51,197 nt of DNA from Clostridia bacterium (GCA_017522125.1 JAFXAC010000077.1:1-51197), one strand, 5' to 3'; positions 36,032 through 44,754 are shown, counted from the first letter of the stretch. The notes: a model not told the origin generated them from the sequence alone. Numbers and translations: made by a program.

Positions 36032-36889
36032 TTATTGCAGTGCGGATCCGATAACAGGGCCGTACTGCGAAAGCTTTGGAATTATAAAATTAACGCCGAA
36101 GCTGTTTTTCAGCGACTCAAAGACCTCGCGCACGGGTTGCATCGAGGTAAGATTTCCCGTAAGCACGATGTCGCTGATATTAAAGGAGCGTGCGGCGAAG
36201 ATGGACATCATAGCAACGGTCTCCGTTACCATATTGACTATTCCGAGCGAGATATCGTGCCGTGTGGCAAGGTCGCTGAGCTTGCCGAAGTTCGATGCGG
36301 TAAGATTTTCGTTTACGTCGGGGTAGATGCCCTTTTTTGAAATATCGCTGATGCGAAGGTCGACCTGCGAAAGATCGCCACCCTCGCAAAGCTGTTCGAT
36401 GTGGGAGATCGTGTCAACTCCAAGCATCTTTCTTGACAGACCGATTATAGTACCTCCGCCAACTCCCGTGCCGCCGAGATATTCCGTGGTTATTCCCTCA
36501 TCGGTGCATTTTGCGTGGATAAGCGCCGTGCCCGTCCCCATACTGACGACGATGGCTTCCTTGAGCCCCGACAGATATATGCCGCCGATGCCGATGCTGT
36601 CGAACTCGGATACGCTGTGGCAGGGCAGGGAGTATATGGGCGAGGTAACGAAGGCAGAGCCTGCGCCCGTCATCATTATTCTGTCGATATCGTCAAGGGC
36701 AAGACCGTTTTCAAGTGTGAACCTTCCAAACGCTCCGTACACCGAGGTCACGGGATCGGTTGCACGCACGAACATGGGCGCAATAAGCTTTCCGTCGGGC
36801 GCAAAGCCGACTATCTTCGTGGTGCTTCCGCCTACGTCGATGCCGATAACGGTCTTTTTATTTTTAGGTTTAAGTGTGAATTTTGCCAT
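36032..36889 (-). CDS. coaW: Type II pantothenate kinase
   Basis: This 285-residue kinase performs the first step of coenzyme A synthesis, making 4'-phosphopantothenate. ATP loop: VIGIDVGGSTTKIVGFAPDG near residue 15. The conserved MTGAGSAFV and the second phosphate loop VSMGTGTALIHAK (near 116-128) with GTGVGGGTIIGLSRKMLG follow in order. This matches the CoaW/PanK-II type found in staphylococci and some Clostridia, which is usually poorly inhibited by CoA. CGGAGAG precedes the ATG. The promoter at 36932-36960 overlaps the divergent promoter of the NagD-like gene. Confidence 0.92.
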   Translation of the reverse strand: MAKFTLKPKNKKTVIGIDVGGSTTKIVGFAPDGKLIAPMFVRATDPVTSVYGAFGRFTLENGLALDDIDRIMMTGAGSAFVTSPIYSLPCHSVSEFDSIGIGGIYLSGLKEAIVVSMGTGTALIHAKCTDEGITTEYLGGTGVGGGTIIGLSRKMLGVDTISHIEQLCEGGDLSQVDLRISDISKKGIYPDVNENLTASNFGKLSDLATRHDISLGIVNMVTETVAMMSIFAARSFNISDIVLTGNLTSMQPVREVFESLKNSFGVNFIIPKLSQYGPVIGSALQ

Positions 36890-36931
36890 AATTCTCTCCG
36901 ATTTTTATCAAATTGGGATTTTCTTTAGTTA

Positions 36932-36960
36932 ATTATAACATCATCTTGCAAAAAAATCAA
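36932..36960 (-). promoter_or_regulatory. Promoter of coaW
   Basis: Minus strand: TTGATT (36960-36955), 17 nt, TATAAT (36937-36932). It overlaps the plus-strand promoter at 36946-36974. Confidence 0.7.
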
Positions 36961-36974
36961 TACGGTGGTATAAT
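36946..36974 (+). promoter_or_regulatory. Promoter of the NagD-like gene
   Basis: TTGCAA (36946-36951), 17 nt, TATAAT (36969-36974). It lies face to face with the coaW promoter, sharing 15 bases. Confidence 0.7.
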
Positions 36975-37008
36975 ATTTGGTAAGATTATGCTTTAGGAGG
37001 CAATTAAG

Positions 37009-37830
37009 ATGTTTGAAAATCCCAGTAATAAGATATTGCAGGACAAAGTGCTTTACATATTCGATATGGACGGCACGATATATCTCGGCTCGCAGGTGTT
37101 CGATTTTGCCGTTAAATTCATAAACAAGCTTCGCGCGGCGGGGAAGAGAGTGCTGTTTTTTACGAACAATGCCTCGCACACCTCGGATTTTTACCTTTCG
37201 AAGCTCACTCGCCTCGGCTTTGCTCCCACGCGCGACGAGATTATGACGTCGGGTGACGTTACCGTTGAGTTTCTTACCCGTCACCGCGGTGGAAAGAGCG
37301 TTTATCTCGTAGGCACGGACGAGCTTGTGGCTGATTTTGCATCTCGCGGAATAAATATTATTTCTGGCGATGAGGCGAGCGCAGATATTGTTATTACGAG
37401 CTTTGATACAAGTCTGACGTATAAAAAGCTCGACGATGCCTGCCGCCTTATCAGAGGCGGCGCCGAGTATCTTTCGACACACCCCGACTATAACTGCCCG
37501 ACCGAAACGGGCTTTATCCCCGACAGCGGAGCAATAGCCGCATTTTGCACCGCATCGACGGGCAAAACGCCTACGTATTTCGGCAAGCCCTACCGTCAGA
37601 CCGTCGAGATGATAAGCGAGGCTACTGGCGTTTCGCTTGACAAGATGTGCATCTTCGGTGACAGGCTTTACACGGATATAGCCCTCGGCAAAAAGCACGG
37701 CGTTACCGCGGTTCTCGTGTACACGGGTGAAACTACGCGCGAGGACGTGGCAAACGCACTTGAGGCTGACCGCCCCGATTTCGTTTTCGACTCGCTTGCC
37801 GAGGCGGATGCGGCAATTTTTGAAATATAA
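37009..37830 (+). CDS. HAD-IIA (NagD/PGP-like) sugar phosphatase
   Basis: This 273-residue cytosolic phosphatase has motif I YIFDMDGTIYLGSQVFD (nucleophile Asp near residue 16), motif II VLFFTNNASH near 46-54, the HAD-IIA cap in the middle, a Lys in YFGKPYRQTVEM near 194, and motif IV FGDRLYTDIALGKKHG near 217. Family members dephosphorylate UMP, sugar phosphates or 2-phosphoglycolate; the substrate here is unknown. AGGAGG precedes the ATG. It is followed after 14 bases by rqcH on the same strand. Confidence 0.92.
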   Translation: MFENPSNKILQDKVLYIFDMDGTIYLGSQVFDFAVKFINKLRAAGKRVLFFTNNASHTSDFYLSKLTRLGFAPTRDEIMTSGDVTVEFLTRHRGGKSVYLVGTDELVADFASRGINIISGDEASADIVITSFDTSLTYKKLDDACRLIRGGAEYLSTHPDYNCPTETGFIPDSGAIAAFCTASTGKTPTYFGKPYRQTVEMISEATGVSLDKMCIFGDRLYTDIALGKKHGVTAVLVYTGETTREDVANALEADRPDFVFDSLAEADAAIFEI

Positions 37831-37844
37831 AGGAAAATTATTAA

Positions 37845-39614
37845 ATGTCATTTGACGCAGGAATGCTTGCCGCCGTCATCGCGGAAATAAACGCGGGCGC
37901 GGCAGGCGGAAGAATAGAAAAGGTCTATCAGCCGCAAAACGACGAGGTCGTTTTGCTTATGCGCACGAGGGACGGCGGCCGCCGCCTGCTTCTGCGTTGC
38001 GGCGCAAATGACCCTCGAATATGCTTTACGGGGGTGGCAAGGGACAACCCCGCCGCGCCTCCCACGCTTTGTATGCTTTTGCGCAAGCATCTTGGCGGTG
38101 CGTTTCTCGTAGGAGTGAAGCAGCTCGGCTTCGAGCGCGTGGCAAGCCTTGAGTTTGACGCGCGCGACGAGCTTGGCTTCCCGTGCAAGAAGTATCTCAT
38201 AGCCGAGGTCATGGGTAAAAACAGTAATCTTATCTTCACCGATGGCGATATGAAGATACTTGCCGCGCTTCGCACCGTCGACTTTACTACCTCGCGCTTG
38301 CGTCAGGTGCTGCCCGGTATGAAGTACGAGCTTCCGCCGCCTCAGGCGGATAAGCGCGATCCGCGCGAGGAGAGCGAGGACGGCTTTATTGCCGCCGTAA
38401 ACGGCGCAAGCGGTGAGATGACGGCGGCTAAGCTTATAAATTCCACCTATCTCGGCGTGGCCCCCGTGGTTGCAAGGGAGATAGTCACGCGCGCCTGCGG
38501 ACGCGCCGATGCAATCCTTTGCGACGTAGAGCCGAAGGCTCTTTATAAGGCGTTTTCGGGCGTGTATTCGGATCTGAGCGCGGGCAACACTCTGCCCGTT
38601 ATCGCGTACGACGGCTCAAAGCCCGTGGAATATTCCTTTCTTCCTCTGACGCAGTATGGGGTGGAGAACTGCCGCGTTTGCGAAAGCTTGGGGGAGATGC
38701 TCGATATCTATTTTGGGGAGCGCGACAGGGCGGCACTCGTCAGCGCACGCGCCGCCGATCTTCAGCGTGCCGTTGCCTCTGCGCAATCAAGGCTCCAGCG
38801 CAAGCTTGAACTACAGCGTGCCGAGCTTGCCGATTGCGACAAGGGCGACGAATGCCGACGCGATGCAGACCTCATTATAGCAAATCTCTATCAGCTCAAA
38901 AAGGGCGACGAGAGCGTGCGCCTCATCGACTACTCCGAGATGCTTCCCGACGGTAGCTTTGCGCTCCGTAGCCTTACGCTTGACCCGCGCCTCACGCCCT
39001 CGGCAAATGCGCAAAGGCTCTACAAAAAATACAATAAATCCTGCACGGCAAGGGTGGAGCTTGCAAAGCAGATAAAGCTTGCCGAGCGCGAGCTTGAGTA
39101 TATAATGAGCGTAAAGGACGCGCTAAACCGCGCCGAGACGGGCGCGGGGCTTGCACAGATACGCGCCGAGCTTGAGAGCGTTGGTATATTGCGCGCTCGC
39201 AAGGGCGCGGCACCAGCCAAAAGCGTAAAAGCGCCGCTTGGTGAGTACGTTACGACGAACGGCTACGAGGTGCTGTGCGGAAAGAACAATCTGCAAAACG
39301 AGGAGATCACCTTCCGCCGCGCCGAGAAGGGCGATATCTGGTTTCACGCCAAGGGCGTGCCCGGCTCTCACGTGCTTCTGCGCACGGGCGGAGCGCCGCT
39401 TGACGATATTCCCGACGCCGATCTCAACGATGCGCTGTGCATTGCCGCGTATAATTCCGACGCGCGCGACGGAAATAACGTAGCCGTGGATTACGTGGAC
39501 GTTCGCCACGTTAAAAAGCCGCCGTCGGCGCGACCGGGGCTCGTTATATACCACACGAACTATACGGCTTATATAACGCCCGATGCCGAAAAAGTGGCAT
39601 CAATGAAGAAATAA
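37845..39614 (+). CDS. rqcH: NFACT protein RqcH (Rqc2 homologue)
   Basis: This 589-residue protein acts in bacterial ribosome quality control: it binds stalled 50S-peptidyl-tRNA complexes and recruits tRNA-Ala to add C-terminal alanine tails. NFACT-N (1-~200; MSFDAGMLAAVIAEINAG) begins as in FbpA/RqcH proteins. A pair of coiled-coil arms (about 290-440, Arg/Glu-rich) and the C-terminal NFACT-R domain (about 450-560; FRRAEKGDIWFHAKGVPGSH) follow. Residues 97-98, where B. subtilis RqcH has the required Asp-Arg, read Glu-Arg (GFERVASLEF). GGAAAATT before the ATG is a poor ribosome site. The nearby rpsT gene is separate, with its own promoter. Confidence 0.93.
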   Translation: MSFDAGMLAAVIAEINAGAAGGRIEKVYQPQNDEVVLLMRTRDGGRRLLLRCGANDPRICFTGVARDNPAAPPTLCMLLRKHLGGAFLVGVKQLGFERVASLEFDARDELGFPCKKYLIAEVMGKNSNLIFTDGDMKILAALRTVDFTTSRLRQVLPGMKYELPPPQADKRDPREESEDGFIAAVNGASGEMTAAKLINSTYLGVAPVVAREIVTRACGRADAILCDVEPKALYKAFSGVYSDLSAGNTLPVIAYDGSKPVEYSFLPLTQYGVENCRVCESLGEMLDIYFGERDRAALVSARAADLQRAVASAQSRLQRKLELQRAELADCDKGDECRRDADLIIANLYQLKKGDESVRLIDYSEMLPDGSFALRSLTLDPRLTPSANAQRLYKKYNKSCTARVELAKQIKLAERELEYIMSVKDALNRAETGAGLAQIRAELESVGILRARKGAAPAKSVKAPLGEYVTTNGYEVLCGKNNLQNEEITFRRAEKGDIWFHAKGVPGSHVLLRTGGAPLDDIPDADLNDALCIAAYNSDARDGNNVAVDYVDVRHVKKPPSARPGLVIYHTNYTAYITPDAEKVASMKK

Positions 39615-39656
39615 GATAATATTTTTTGAAAATTGAAAAATTTTTCAAAAAACTAT

Positions 39657-39685
39657 TGCATTTTCACCTGATATGTGATATTATA
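39657..39685 (+). promoter_or_regulatory. Promoter of rpsT
   Basis: TTGCAT (39657-39662), 17 nt, TATTAT (39680-39685). It leaves a leader of about 70 bases before the S20 start. Confidence 0.65.
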
Positions 39686-39760
39686 TTTAACTGTGAAGAA
39701 ACAGGAGTGTGTGTCCTCTCAGTCTCACCCTTTTCTGTAAAATATTAGGGAGGTTTAGAA

Positions 39761-40024
39761 ATGGCAAACATTAAGTCTGCAAAGAAGCGTATTCTCGTTA
39801 TCGAAAAGAAGACTCTTGTCAACAAGATCGCTCGCACCAAGCTCAAGACCATCGTTAAGAAGTTTGTTGCCGCTGTTGAGTCGGGTGACAAGGCTGCCGC
39901 AACCGTAGCTTACACCGCTGCTGTTAAGGCTGTTGATCAGGCTGCTGCTCGTGGAATCATCCACAAGAACGCTGCTGCTCACAAGAAGAGCCAGTTCACA
40001 AAGAAGCTCAACGCCATGGCGTAA
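39761..40024 (+). CDS. rpsT: 30S ribosomal protein S20
   Basis: This 87-residue protein of the small subunit binds 16S rRNA early in assembly. The start MANIKSAKKRILVIEKKTLVN and the C-terminal KNAAAHKKSQFTKKLNAM match S20; it is Lys-rich and all-helical as expected. AGGGAGG lies 7 bases before the ATG. It has its own promoter and terminator, so it is monocistronic. Confidence 0.97.
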   Translation: MANIKSAKKRILVIEKKTLVNKIARTKLKTIVKKFVAAVESGDKAAATVAYTAAVKAVDQAAARGIIHKNAAAHKKSQFTKKLNAMA

Positions 40025-40056
40025 TTCTTGGCGTATATATAATATACCCAAAGGGG

Positions 40057-40097
40057 AAAAGGAACGCAAGTCGTGCTTGCGGCCTTTTCTTTTTTTA
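40057..40097 (+). terminator. Terminator of rpsT
   Basis: CGCAAG pairs with CTTGCG, and AAAAGG with CCTTTT, with a small internal mismatch; the stem is followed by a T-run (40087-40097). Confidence 0.8.
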
Positions 40098-40157
40098 GCG
40101 CATACGCGCTTGACACGTCTGCCCTGCGGTGATATAATAAAGCACAGAGGTATTGTA

Positions 40158-41243
40158 ATGGCTGATATTTTTGATTATCTTAAATGGCGCGGAGACCTTA
40201 GCTTTTCAGCATCTTCGCTGTGCGAGGTGGATGCTCTGATATTCGCGGAGCTTGCCTACGTCGAGTTTGACGGTATCGTTTGCGCCAAAGCTCGCGGGCA
40301 GGGAATATCCTTAAAAAACGCCGCGCGCCGATATTTTGATTCATACAGGGGCAGGGAGATAAGCCTTGGCAAGCTGCTTCCCGACTCCATAATAACGCTT
40401 CTTCGCGTCGCCGCCGAAAGCAAGCGATTTTCCGAGGTGCGCGTGTTTGGCTACCGTGACGTGCTTGACGAGGAGCAGGGCGAGCAATTTTCCGCTATCA
40501 CCTTTTTGATAGATGACGGCACGTACTGCGTGGCCTTTCGCGGAACGGACGACAGCATACTCGGCTGGAAGGAGGACTTCAGAATGTCCTTTCGCCGCGA
40601 GGTGCCTGCGCAAGCGCACGCGCTTAGCTACCTTGAGAGCGTTGCAAAGAGCAATGCTTTGGTGGGCGGCGGCAGGATAGTGGTGTGCGGTCACAGCAAG
40701 GGCGGAAATCTTGCGCTTTGGTCTGCGATGCACGCCGAAAGAGATGTGCGCGACGCCATAACGGCTGTATATAATTTTGACGGCCCCGGATTTTTGCACG
40801 ACGTGAAACGCTCCGAGGGCTATCGCGATATTGAAAAAAGAATCCATACCGTAGTGCCCGAGCGCTCCGTGGTGGGAATGTTTTTCTATGACGGCGCAAG
40901 ATATCGCACTGTAAAAAGCTCCGCAAGGGGGCTTTATCAGCACGATGCTATGTCGTGGCTTACCGCACCGCGCGGCTTTGTTCCCGCGGTGGATATCGAC
41001 CCCGAATACAAAAAGGTCAATAAAATACTCAGCCGTTGGATAGCAAATATGAATGACGGCGAGCGAGAGGCGGTAGTCGAATCGCTTTTCAAGCTGCTTT
41101 ATTCAACGAAGGCAACTACGCTTACGGAGCTTGCCGCTGACAGCCCCGCACTCTGGCGAGCATTCGTAAAGGCGGACGCCGATACCTCGGCGGCGCTGAA
41201 GATAGGACTTCGAGCCTTATTCGCTGATTATAAAAAGAAGTAA
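40158..41243 (+). CDS. Mbeg1-like (DUF2974) alpha/beta hydrolase
   Basis: This 361-residue protein belongs to the Mbeg1-like lipase-3-related group common in Clostridia. The opening DIFDYLKWRGDLSFSASSLCEVDALIFAELAY (residues 3-34, quoted as a run of key positions) is the family signature. The nucleophile elbow VCGHSKGGNLALWSAM (Ser near residue 174) follows FAGTD-like CVAFRGTDDSILGWKEDF. YNFDGPGF comes next. No signal peptide. The substrate is unknown; a cytosolic esterase or lipase activity is likely. The start is the ATG at 40158 with a modest AGAGG; the longer frame upstream overlaps rpsT. Confidence 0.88.
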   Translation: MADIFDYLKWRGDLSFSASSLCEVDALIFAELAYVEFDGIVCAKARGQGISLKNAARRYFDSYRGREISLGKLLPDSIITLLRVAAESKRFSEVRVFGYRDVLDEEQGEQFSAITFLIDDGTYCVAFRGTDDSILGWKEDFRMSFRREVPAQAHALSYLESVAKSNALVGGGRIVVCGHSKGGNLALWSAMHAERDVRDAITAVYNFDGPGFLHDVKRSEGYRDIEKRIHTVVPERSVVGMFFYDGARYRTVKSSARGLYQHDAMSWLTAPRGFVPAVDIDPEYKKVNKILSRWIANMNDGEREAVVESLFKLLYSTKATTLTELAADSPALWRAFVKADADTSAALKIGLRALFADYKKK

Positions 41244-41285
41244 AAGCAGAAAATACGTCGTTTACGAAGGTTTTTTCTGCTTTTT
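41242..41285 (+). terminator. Terminator after the Mbeg1-like gene
   Basis: AAAAGCAGAAAA (41242-41253) pairs with TTTTCTGCTTTT, with a GC-poor loop; T-run to 41285. Confidence 0.7.
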
Positions 41286-41286
41286 C

Positions 41287-41315
41287 TTGATATGCTTGTA
41301 AATTTGTGATATAAT
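41287..41315 (+). promoter_or_regulatory. Promoter of the DUF3006-plsY operon
   Basis: TTGATA (41287-41292), 17 nt, TATAAT (41310-41315), 30 bases before the likely GTG start. Confidence 0.75.
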
Positions 41316-41344
41316 GTAATATAATTCTTTTGTCGAGGTGTGCC

Positions 41345-41599
41345 GTGGAAAAGGAGCTTTTGCTTGTTGTTGACAGATTCGAGGGCGGATCTGCCGTCTG
41401 CATTGACGATGACGAGAACGTTTTTAATCTTGATAAAGCTGATCTTTCGGGCTTAGCGGAGGGGGATTGCTTCCTTGCGCGAATTGACGGCAACAAGGTC
41501 TGCTTCGTCAGGGCGTTGCCGGACGAAACCGCACGCCGCAGAGAAGAGGCGGCGGCTATGCTTGCCGCGCTGTTTTCAAAAAATAATGGACAGGGATAA
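41345..41599 (+). CDS. DUF3006-like small protein
   Basis: This 84-residue protein fits the DUF3006 pattern: an N-terminal beta domain with VDRFEGGSAVCIDDDENVFNL and LAEGDCFLARIDG, then a charged helix (DETARRREEAAAMLAALFSKN). Members of this family are small, predicted cytosolic proteins of unknown role. The likely start is the GTG at 41345, four bases after GAGGTG; an in-frame TTG at 41330 lies before that site. It is the first gene of an operon; plsY starts 5 bases after its stop. Confidence 0.78.
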   Translation: MEKELLLVVDRFEGGSAVCIDDDENVFNLDKADLSGLAEGDCFLARIDGNKVCFVRALPDETARRREEAAAMLAALFSKNNGQG

Positions 41600-41604
41600 A
41601 GCAA

Positions 41605-42432
41605 ATGATAAAGGGTATTTTTTGGAGCTTATTTGAAGGAGAGCTTGGTAAGACAGCCTTCTTCGCCTCGGGCGGCGCGTATGCCGTCGCGATAATTCTT
41701 TGTATGATAGTGGGCTATCTGCTCGGTAGCGTAAATTCCGCTATCGTGGTTTCAAAATTAAAGTATAAGCAGGACGTGCGAAATTACGGAAGTAAAAATG
41801 CGGGAATGACGAATATGTTCCGCGTTTACGGAAAAACGGGCGGGCTTCTTACCCTTGCGGGTGATTTTGCAAAGACTCTGCTTGCCGTGCTTTTTGCTGA
41901 GATTCTTGTCGGTAACGGCAAGTTCTTCATCGGAAGCGAGGGTGCGTACGTTGCGGGATTTTTCTGTATGCTCGGTCACATTTTTCCTCTTTACTATAAG
42001 TTTAAGGGTGGAAAGGGCGTGCTTGTTACCGCCACCACTCTGCTGCTCGTTGAGCCAGTGGTATTTGCGGCTTTGTTCGTTATATTTGCAGTCATCTTTC
42101 TCGGCTCAAAGATGGTTTCGCTTGCATCCGTGATGTGCGCGCTTCTTTTGCCCGTGCTTGTGGATAGCTATTATAAGGTGCTGATAGGTCAGGGCGGCGC
42201 GGCAGGCGCGATAAGAATGATAATAATCTTCCTTACCGCAGGCATAGTCGTGTTTATGCACCGCGCAAATATCAAGCGCATATACAACGGCGAGGAATCC
42301 AAAATGGAGCTTTTCAAGAAAAAGAAGCTCCCCGAATCCTCGGATGAGATAGAAGAAGCGGTTGAAGAAAAGCCGAGAGGGGAAAAGGTTGATAAAAATA
42401 CCAGCCGTAAAAAGTTAAGGAATAAAAAATGA
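41605..42432 (+). CDS. plsY: Glycerol-3-phosphate acyltransferase PlsY
   Basis: This 275-residue membrane enzyme acylates glycerol-3-phosphate from acyl-phosphate, starting phospholipid synthesis. It has about five to six transmembrane helices. The three conserved loops are present: LLGSVNSAIVVSK, YGSKNAGMTNMFRVYGK and GHIFPLYYKFKGGKGV. The first ~20 residues and the last ~45 (Glu/Lys-rich, EEAVEEKPRGEKVDKN) go beyond the usual ~200-residue core; the tail is cytosolic and low in complexity. Its TGA overlaps the next ATG by four bases (ATGA). Confidence 0.94.
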   Translation: MIKGIFWSLFEGELGKTAFFASGGAYAVAIILCMIVGYLLGSVNSAIVVSKLKYKQDVRNYGSKNAGMTNMFRVYGKTGGLLTLAGDFAKTLLAVLFAEILVGNGKFFIGSEGAYVAGFFCMLGHIFPLYYKFKGGKGVLVTATTLLLVEPVVFAALFVIFAVIFLGSKMVSLASVMCALLLPVLVDSYYKVLIGQGGAAGAIRMIIIFLTAGIVVFMHRANIKRIYNGEESKMELFKKKKLPESSDEIEEAVEEKPRGEKVDKNTSRKKLRNKK

Positions 42433-43619
42433 CCGATAACGTAAAAATGGCGGCGCACGTCGCCACCCTCGCCGCACGGAAATGCGTGCTTCGAAAATGC
42501 ACGCTCTCAAAGCCCTCGGACAATACCGTGGTGCGCTCCGAGCTATCAATGATGCGGCTCGGCGGCGAAAATGCCCTGCGCCTTGTGACTTATATGAAGG
42601 ACGGCAAGGCTATACAGAAAAATATTACCACAGACGAGCTTTCGGATCTCTTTGAGAAAAACGCCTACGGTCAGATAAATATCATCACTACGCTGGGTGA
42701 ATGCGAGCTTCGCCGTTCAAAATCGGGAAAGGTCACTCTGCTTGGCGGCGATAGGCTTCTTCGCGCTATCAGTGCTGACGTTTCCGAGGAAAAAAAGCTC
42801 ACGCCCGAGTCTAACGACAGAAGGAAAAACCGTATACTTACGGGCGACGAGCCGTTTTTGTACGAGCTTGGCATAACGGATAAAAACGGTCGCATACACG
42901 ATAAAAAGCAAGGAAAATTCAGACAGATATGCCGTTTTCTCGAATACGTCAAGGATATCGAGGAGCATCTGCCGCGCGAGGGCGAGCTTCGCATCTGCGA
43001 CCTCTGCTGCGGAAAGAGCTACCTTTCCTTTGCTCTCTATCACTATTTTGCAGTAGCTAAAAGCCGCAAGGTGTCTATGACGGGCGTGGACCTTAAGCCC
43101 GACGTTGTGGATTACTGCAATCGCGTTTGCGAAAGTCTTGGCTTTTCGGGACTTGAATTTATCTGCGGCGACGCAATAAAATATGAAACCGAAACTCCCC
43201 CGTCGCTCGTTGTTTCGCTCCACGCTTGCGATATTGCGACCGATATAGTGCTTCACCGTGCGGCTGATTGGGGCGCAAAGGTCATACTTTCGACTCCCTG
43301 CTGTCACCACGAGCTTGCAAATAAGCTGGACTGTGCGCCGCTTGGCTTTGCGTCGGCGTATCCTATGCTCAAGCGCAAGATGTGCGATGCTCTTACAGAT
43401 GCTATGCGCCTCTCCTTTTTGAAGAGCCGTGGCTACGCCGTTTCGGCGGCAGAACTTGTCGATCCCGACGACACCCCCAAAAACGTACTGCTGCGCGCAG
43501 TGAGAAAAAATAATTTCGACCCCGCCTCGCGCGAAGCGAAAAAGGCGGTGGCTGAATACGAGGAGATCAAGCGCTTCCTCGTAGGAAACGAAACGCTGTT
43601 TGCCGATACTCTCGAATGA
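42429..43619 (+). CDS. SAM-dependent methyltransferase (Methyltransf_32/GSTCD-like)
   Basis: This 396-residue protein has an N-terminal region of about 150 residues (LSKPSDNTVVRSELSMMRLG; KNAYGQINIITTLGECELRR) and a class I methyltransferase domain. The SAM loop is CDLCCGKSYLSFALYHYF near residue 190 and the acidic second strand is TGVDLKPDVVDYC. Motif IV region: VVSLHACDIATDIVL, then STPCCHHELANKL, the Cys-Cys-His-His mark of the GSTCD-like branch. The substrate, probably RNA, is unknown. Start and stop both overlap neighbours by four bases (ATGA), so plsY, this gene and the next are co-translated. Confidence 0.87.
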   Translation: MTDNVKMAAHVATLAARKCVLRKCTLSKPSDNTVVRSELSMMRLGGENALRLVTYMKDGKAIQKNITTDELSDLFEKNAYGQINIITTLGECELRRSKSGKVTLLGGDRLLRAISADVSEEKKLTPESNDRRKNRILTGDEPFLYELGITDKNGRIHDKKQGKFRQICRFLEYVKDIEEHLPREGELRICDLCCGKSYLSFALYHYFAVAKSRKVSMTGVDLKPDVVDYCNRVCESLGFSGLEFICGDAIKYETETPPSLVVSLHACDIATDIVLHRAADWGAKVILSTPCCHHELANKLDCAPLGFASAYPMLKRKMCDALTDAMRLSFLKSRGYAVSAAELVDPDDTPKNVLLRAVRKNNFDPASREAKKAVAEYEEIKRFLVGNETLFADTLE

Positions 43620-44734
43620 AGCTGCATACCGCAAATAAATATCTGTCCTCGCTTCCTCAAAGGGCGGAGAAGGGGATAGCGACGCGCTTTGACGCTTTGC
43701 GCGAAGCGGTGCTTACGGCATTGGGGATTGAAGGAGTAAGCCCTGTGCTTCTTACCGTTTCGGGCGAGGAGCATTCCTACGTATGCCGCGCCGCGGTAGC
43801 GGCACTTGTGCACGCAGGACACCGCGCGGCGCTCATCTGCCTTGACCCGAGCGCTCCCGCCGAGGAGCTTGTAAGGCTTGGACAAAGCTCCGTCGCTGAC
43901 GATGAGGTGGCAGAGGTCGTTACCGTAATACGTCGGATGGCAAGTGCGCTTGGCGTAACGCCCACCCTTATCGAGGCAAAGATCTTGTGCGCTCTTGCAC
44001 TTTGCGGCAGAAGGGGACTCAAAAATATAATTTTGGGCTTTGACCCGTCGCGTGTTACACGCGCGTTTTTCGATATCATTCCGCCCTCGCGCACGGTTGC
44101 CCTTTTACCCTCGGAGGCAAGCGCCGCCGATAGTGCCGCCATCGTGCGAAAGGGTGTGCTTGAGGTCATAAGCGCACCGCGCGGCGAGGACGAATATAGA
44201 GCGATCTCGGCAGTATGTGCCGCGGTCAATTGCAGGCATAGCGTTATCTCGCGCTCGGCTGTTGCCTCGTCCGCGTTTACTTACAGGGGAATTGAATTTT
44301 CCTACAAGGAGCGCCAATACGCCTTGCGCGGACACTCCGAAAGTATGATAACTGCGGCGCTTTCTGCCGTTTTGACGGCTTGCGCGCTCGAAAGGCGGGG
44401 CTTTAAGATAAACGAGGCAGACGTCAGAGCGATCTTGCCCAACGTAGCCGTGGAATACGGATGCAGGATAGTGTCGTACAATCCGTGCATCGTGGCTGCC
44501 GTTTACCGAAACGGTGCGCCCTCGTCGCAGATAGACGGTGATCTTGAGCGCATTTGCGCTCACCTTGGTAAAGCGGTCCGCGTGTTTTCCGTTCGCGAGG
44601 ATATAGCAGAGCTTGATGCCGCATTTCAAGCGTGCCGCGACGGTGAGTGCGCACTTTGCGTTAAGGGAGATGCGGGCTTTGTCCGCAATACTCTGAAAGC
44701 TCTCTCGGAATGGATAGCTCCACCCGTAAAATAA
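43616..44734 (+). CDS. FolC/Mur-ligase-like protein with degenerate P-loop
   Basis: This 372-residue protein has no obvious full match, but its layout follows folylpolyglutamate synthase. The opening resembles FolC (ANKYLSSLPQRAEKGIATRFDALREA). A strand-loop-helix, VLLTVSGEEHSYVCRAAVAALVHAGHRAALI (residues ~43-73, key part VSGEEHSYVC), sits where FolC has VxGTNGKGST. A GHxxxNAxxA-like helix appears as LRGHSESMITAALSAVLTAC near 243, and RIVSYNPCIVAAVYRNG stands where FolC has the DGAHNP segment. The Gly-Lys-Ser/Thr of the P-loop is lost (GEEHSY), as is the DGAHN motif. It is probably not an ATP-dependent ligase. It overlaps the methyltransferase gene by four bases. Confidence 0.68.
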   Translation: MKLHTANKYLSSLPQRAEKGIATRFDALREAVLTALGIEGVSPVLLTVSGEEHSYVCRAAVAALVHAGHRAALICLDPSAPAEELVRLGQSSVADDEVAEVVTVIRRMASALGVTPTLIEAKILCALALCGRRGLKNIILGFDPSRVTRAFFDIIPPSRTVALLPSEASAADSAAIVRKGVLEVISAPRGEDEYRAISAVCAAVNCRHSVISRSAVASSAFTYRGIEFSYKERQYALRGHSESMITAALSAVLTACALERRGFKINEADVRAILPNVAVEYGCRIVSYNPCIVAAVYRNGAPSSQIDGDLERICAHLGKAVRVFSVREDIAELDAAFQACRDGECALCVKGDAGFVRNTLKALSEWIAPPVK

Positions 44735-44754
44735 TCAACGAAAGGTGATATGCA

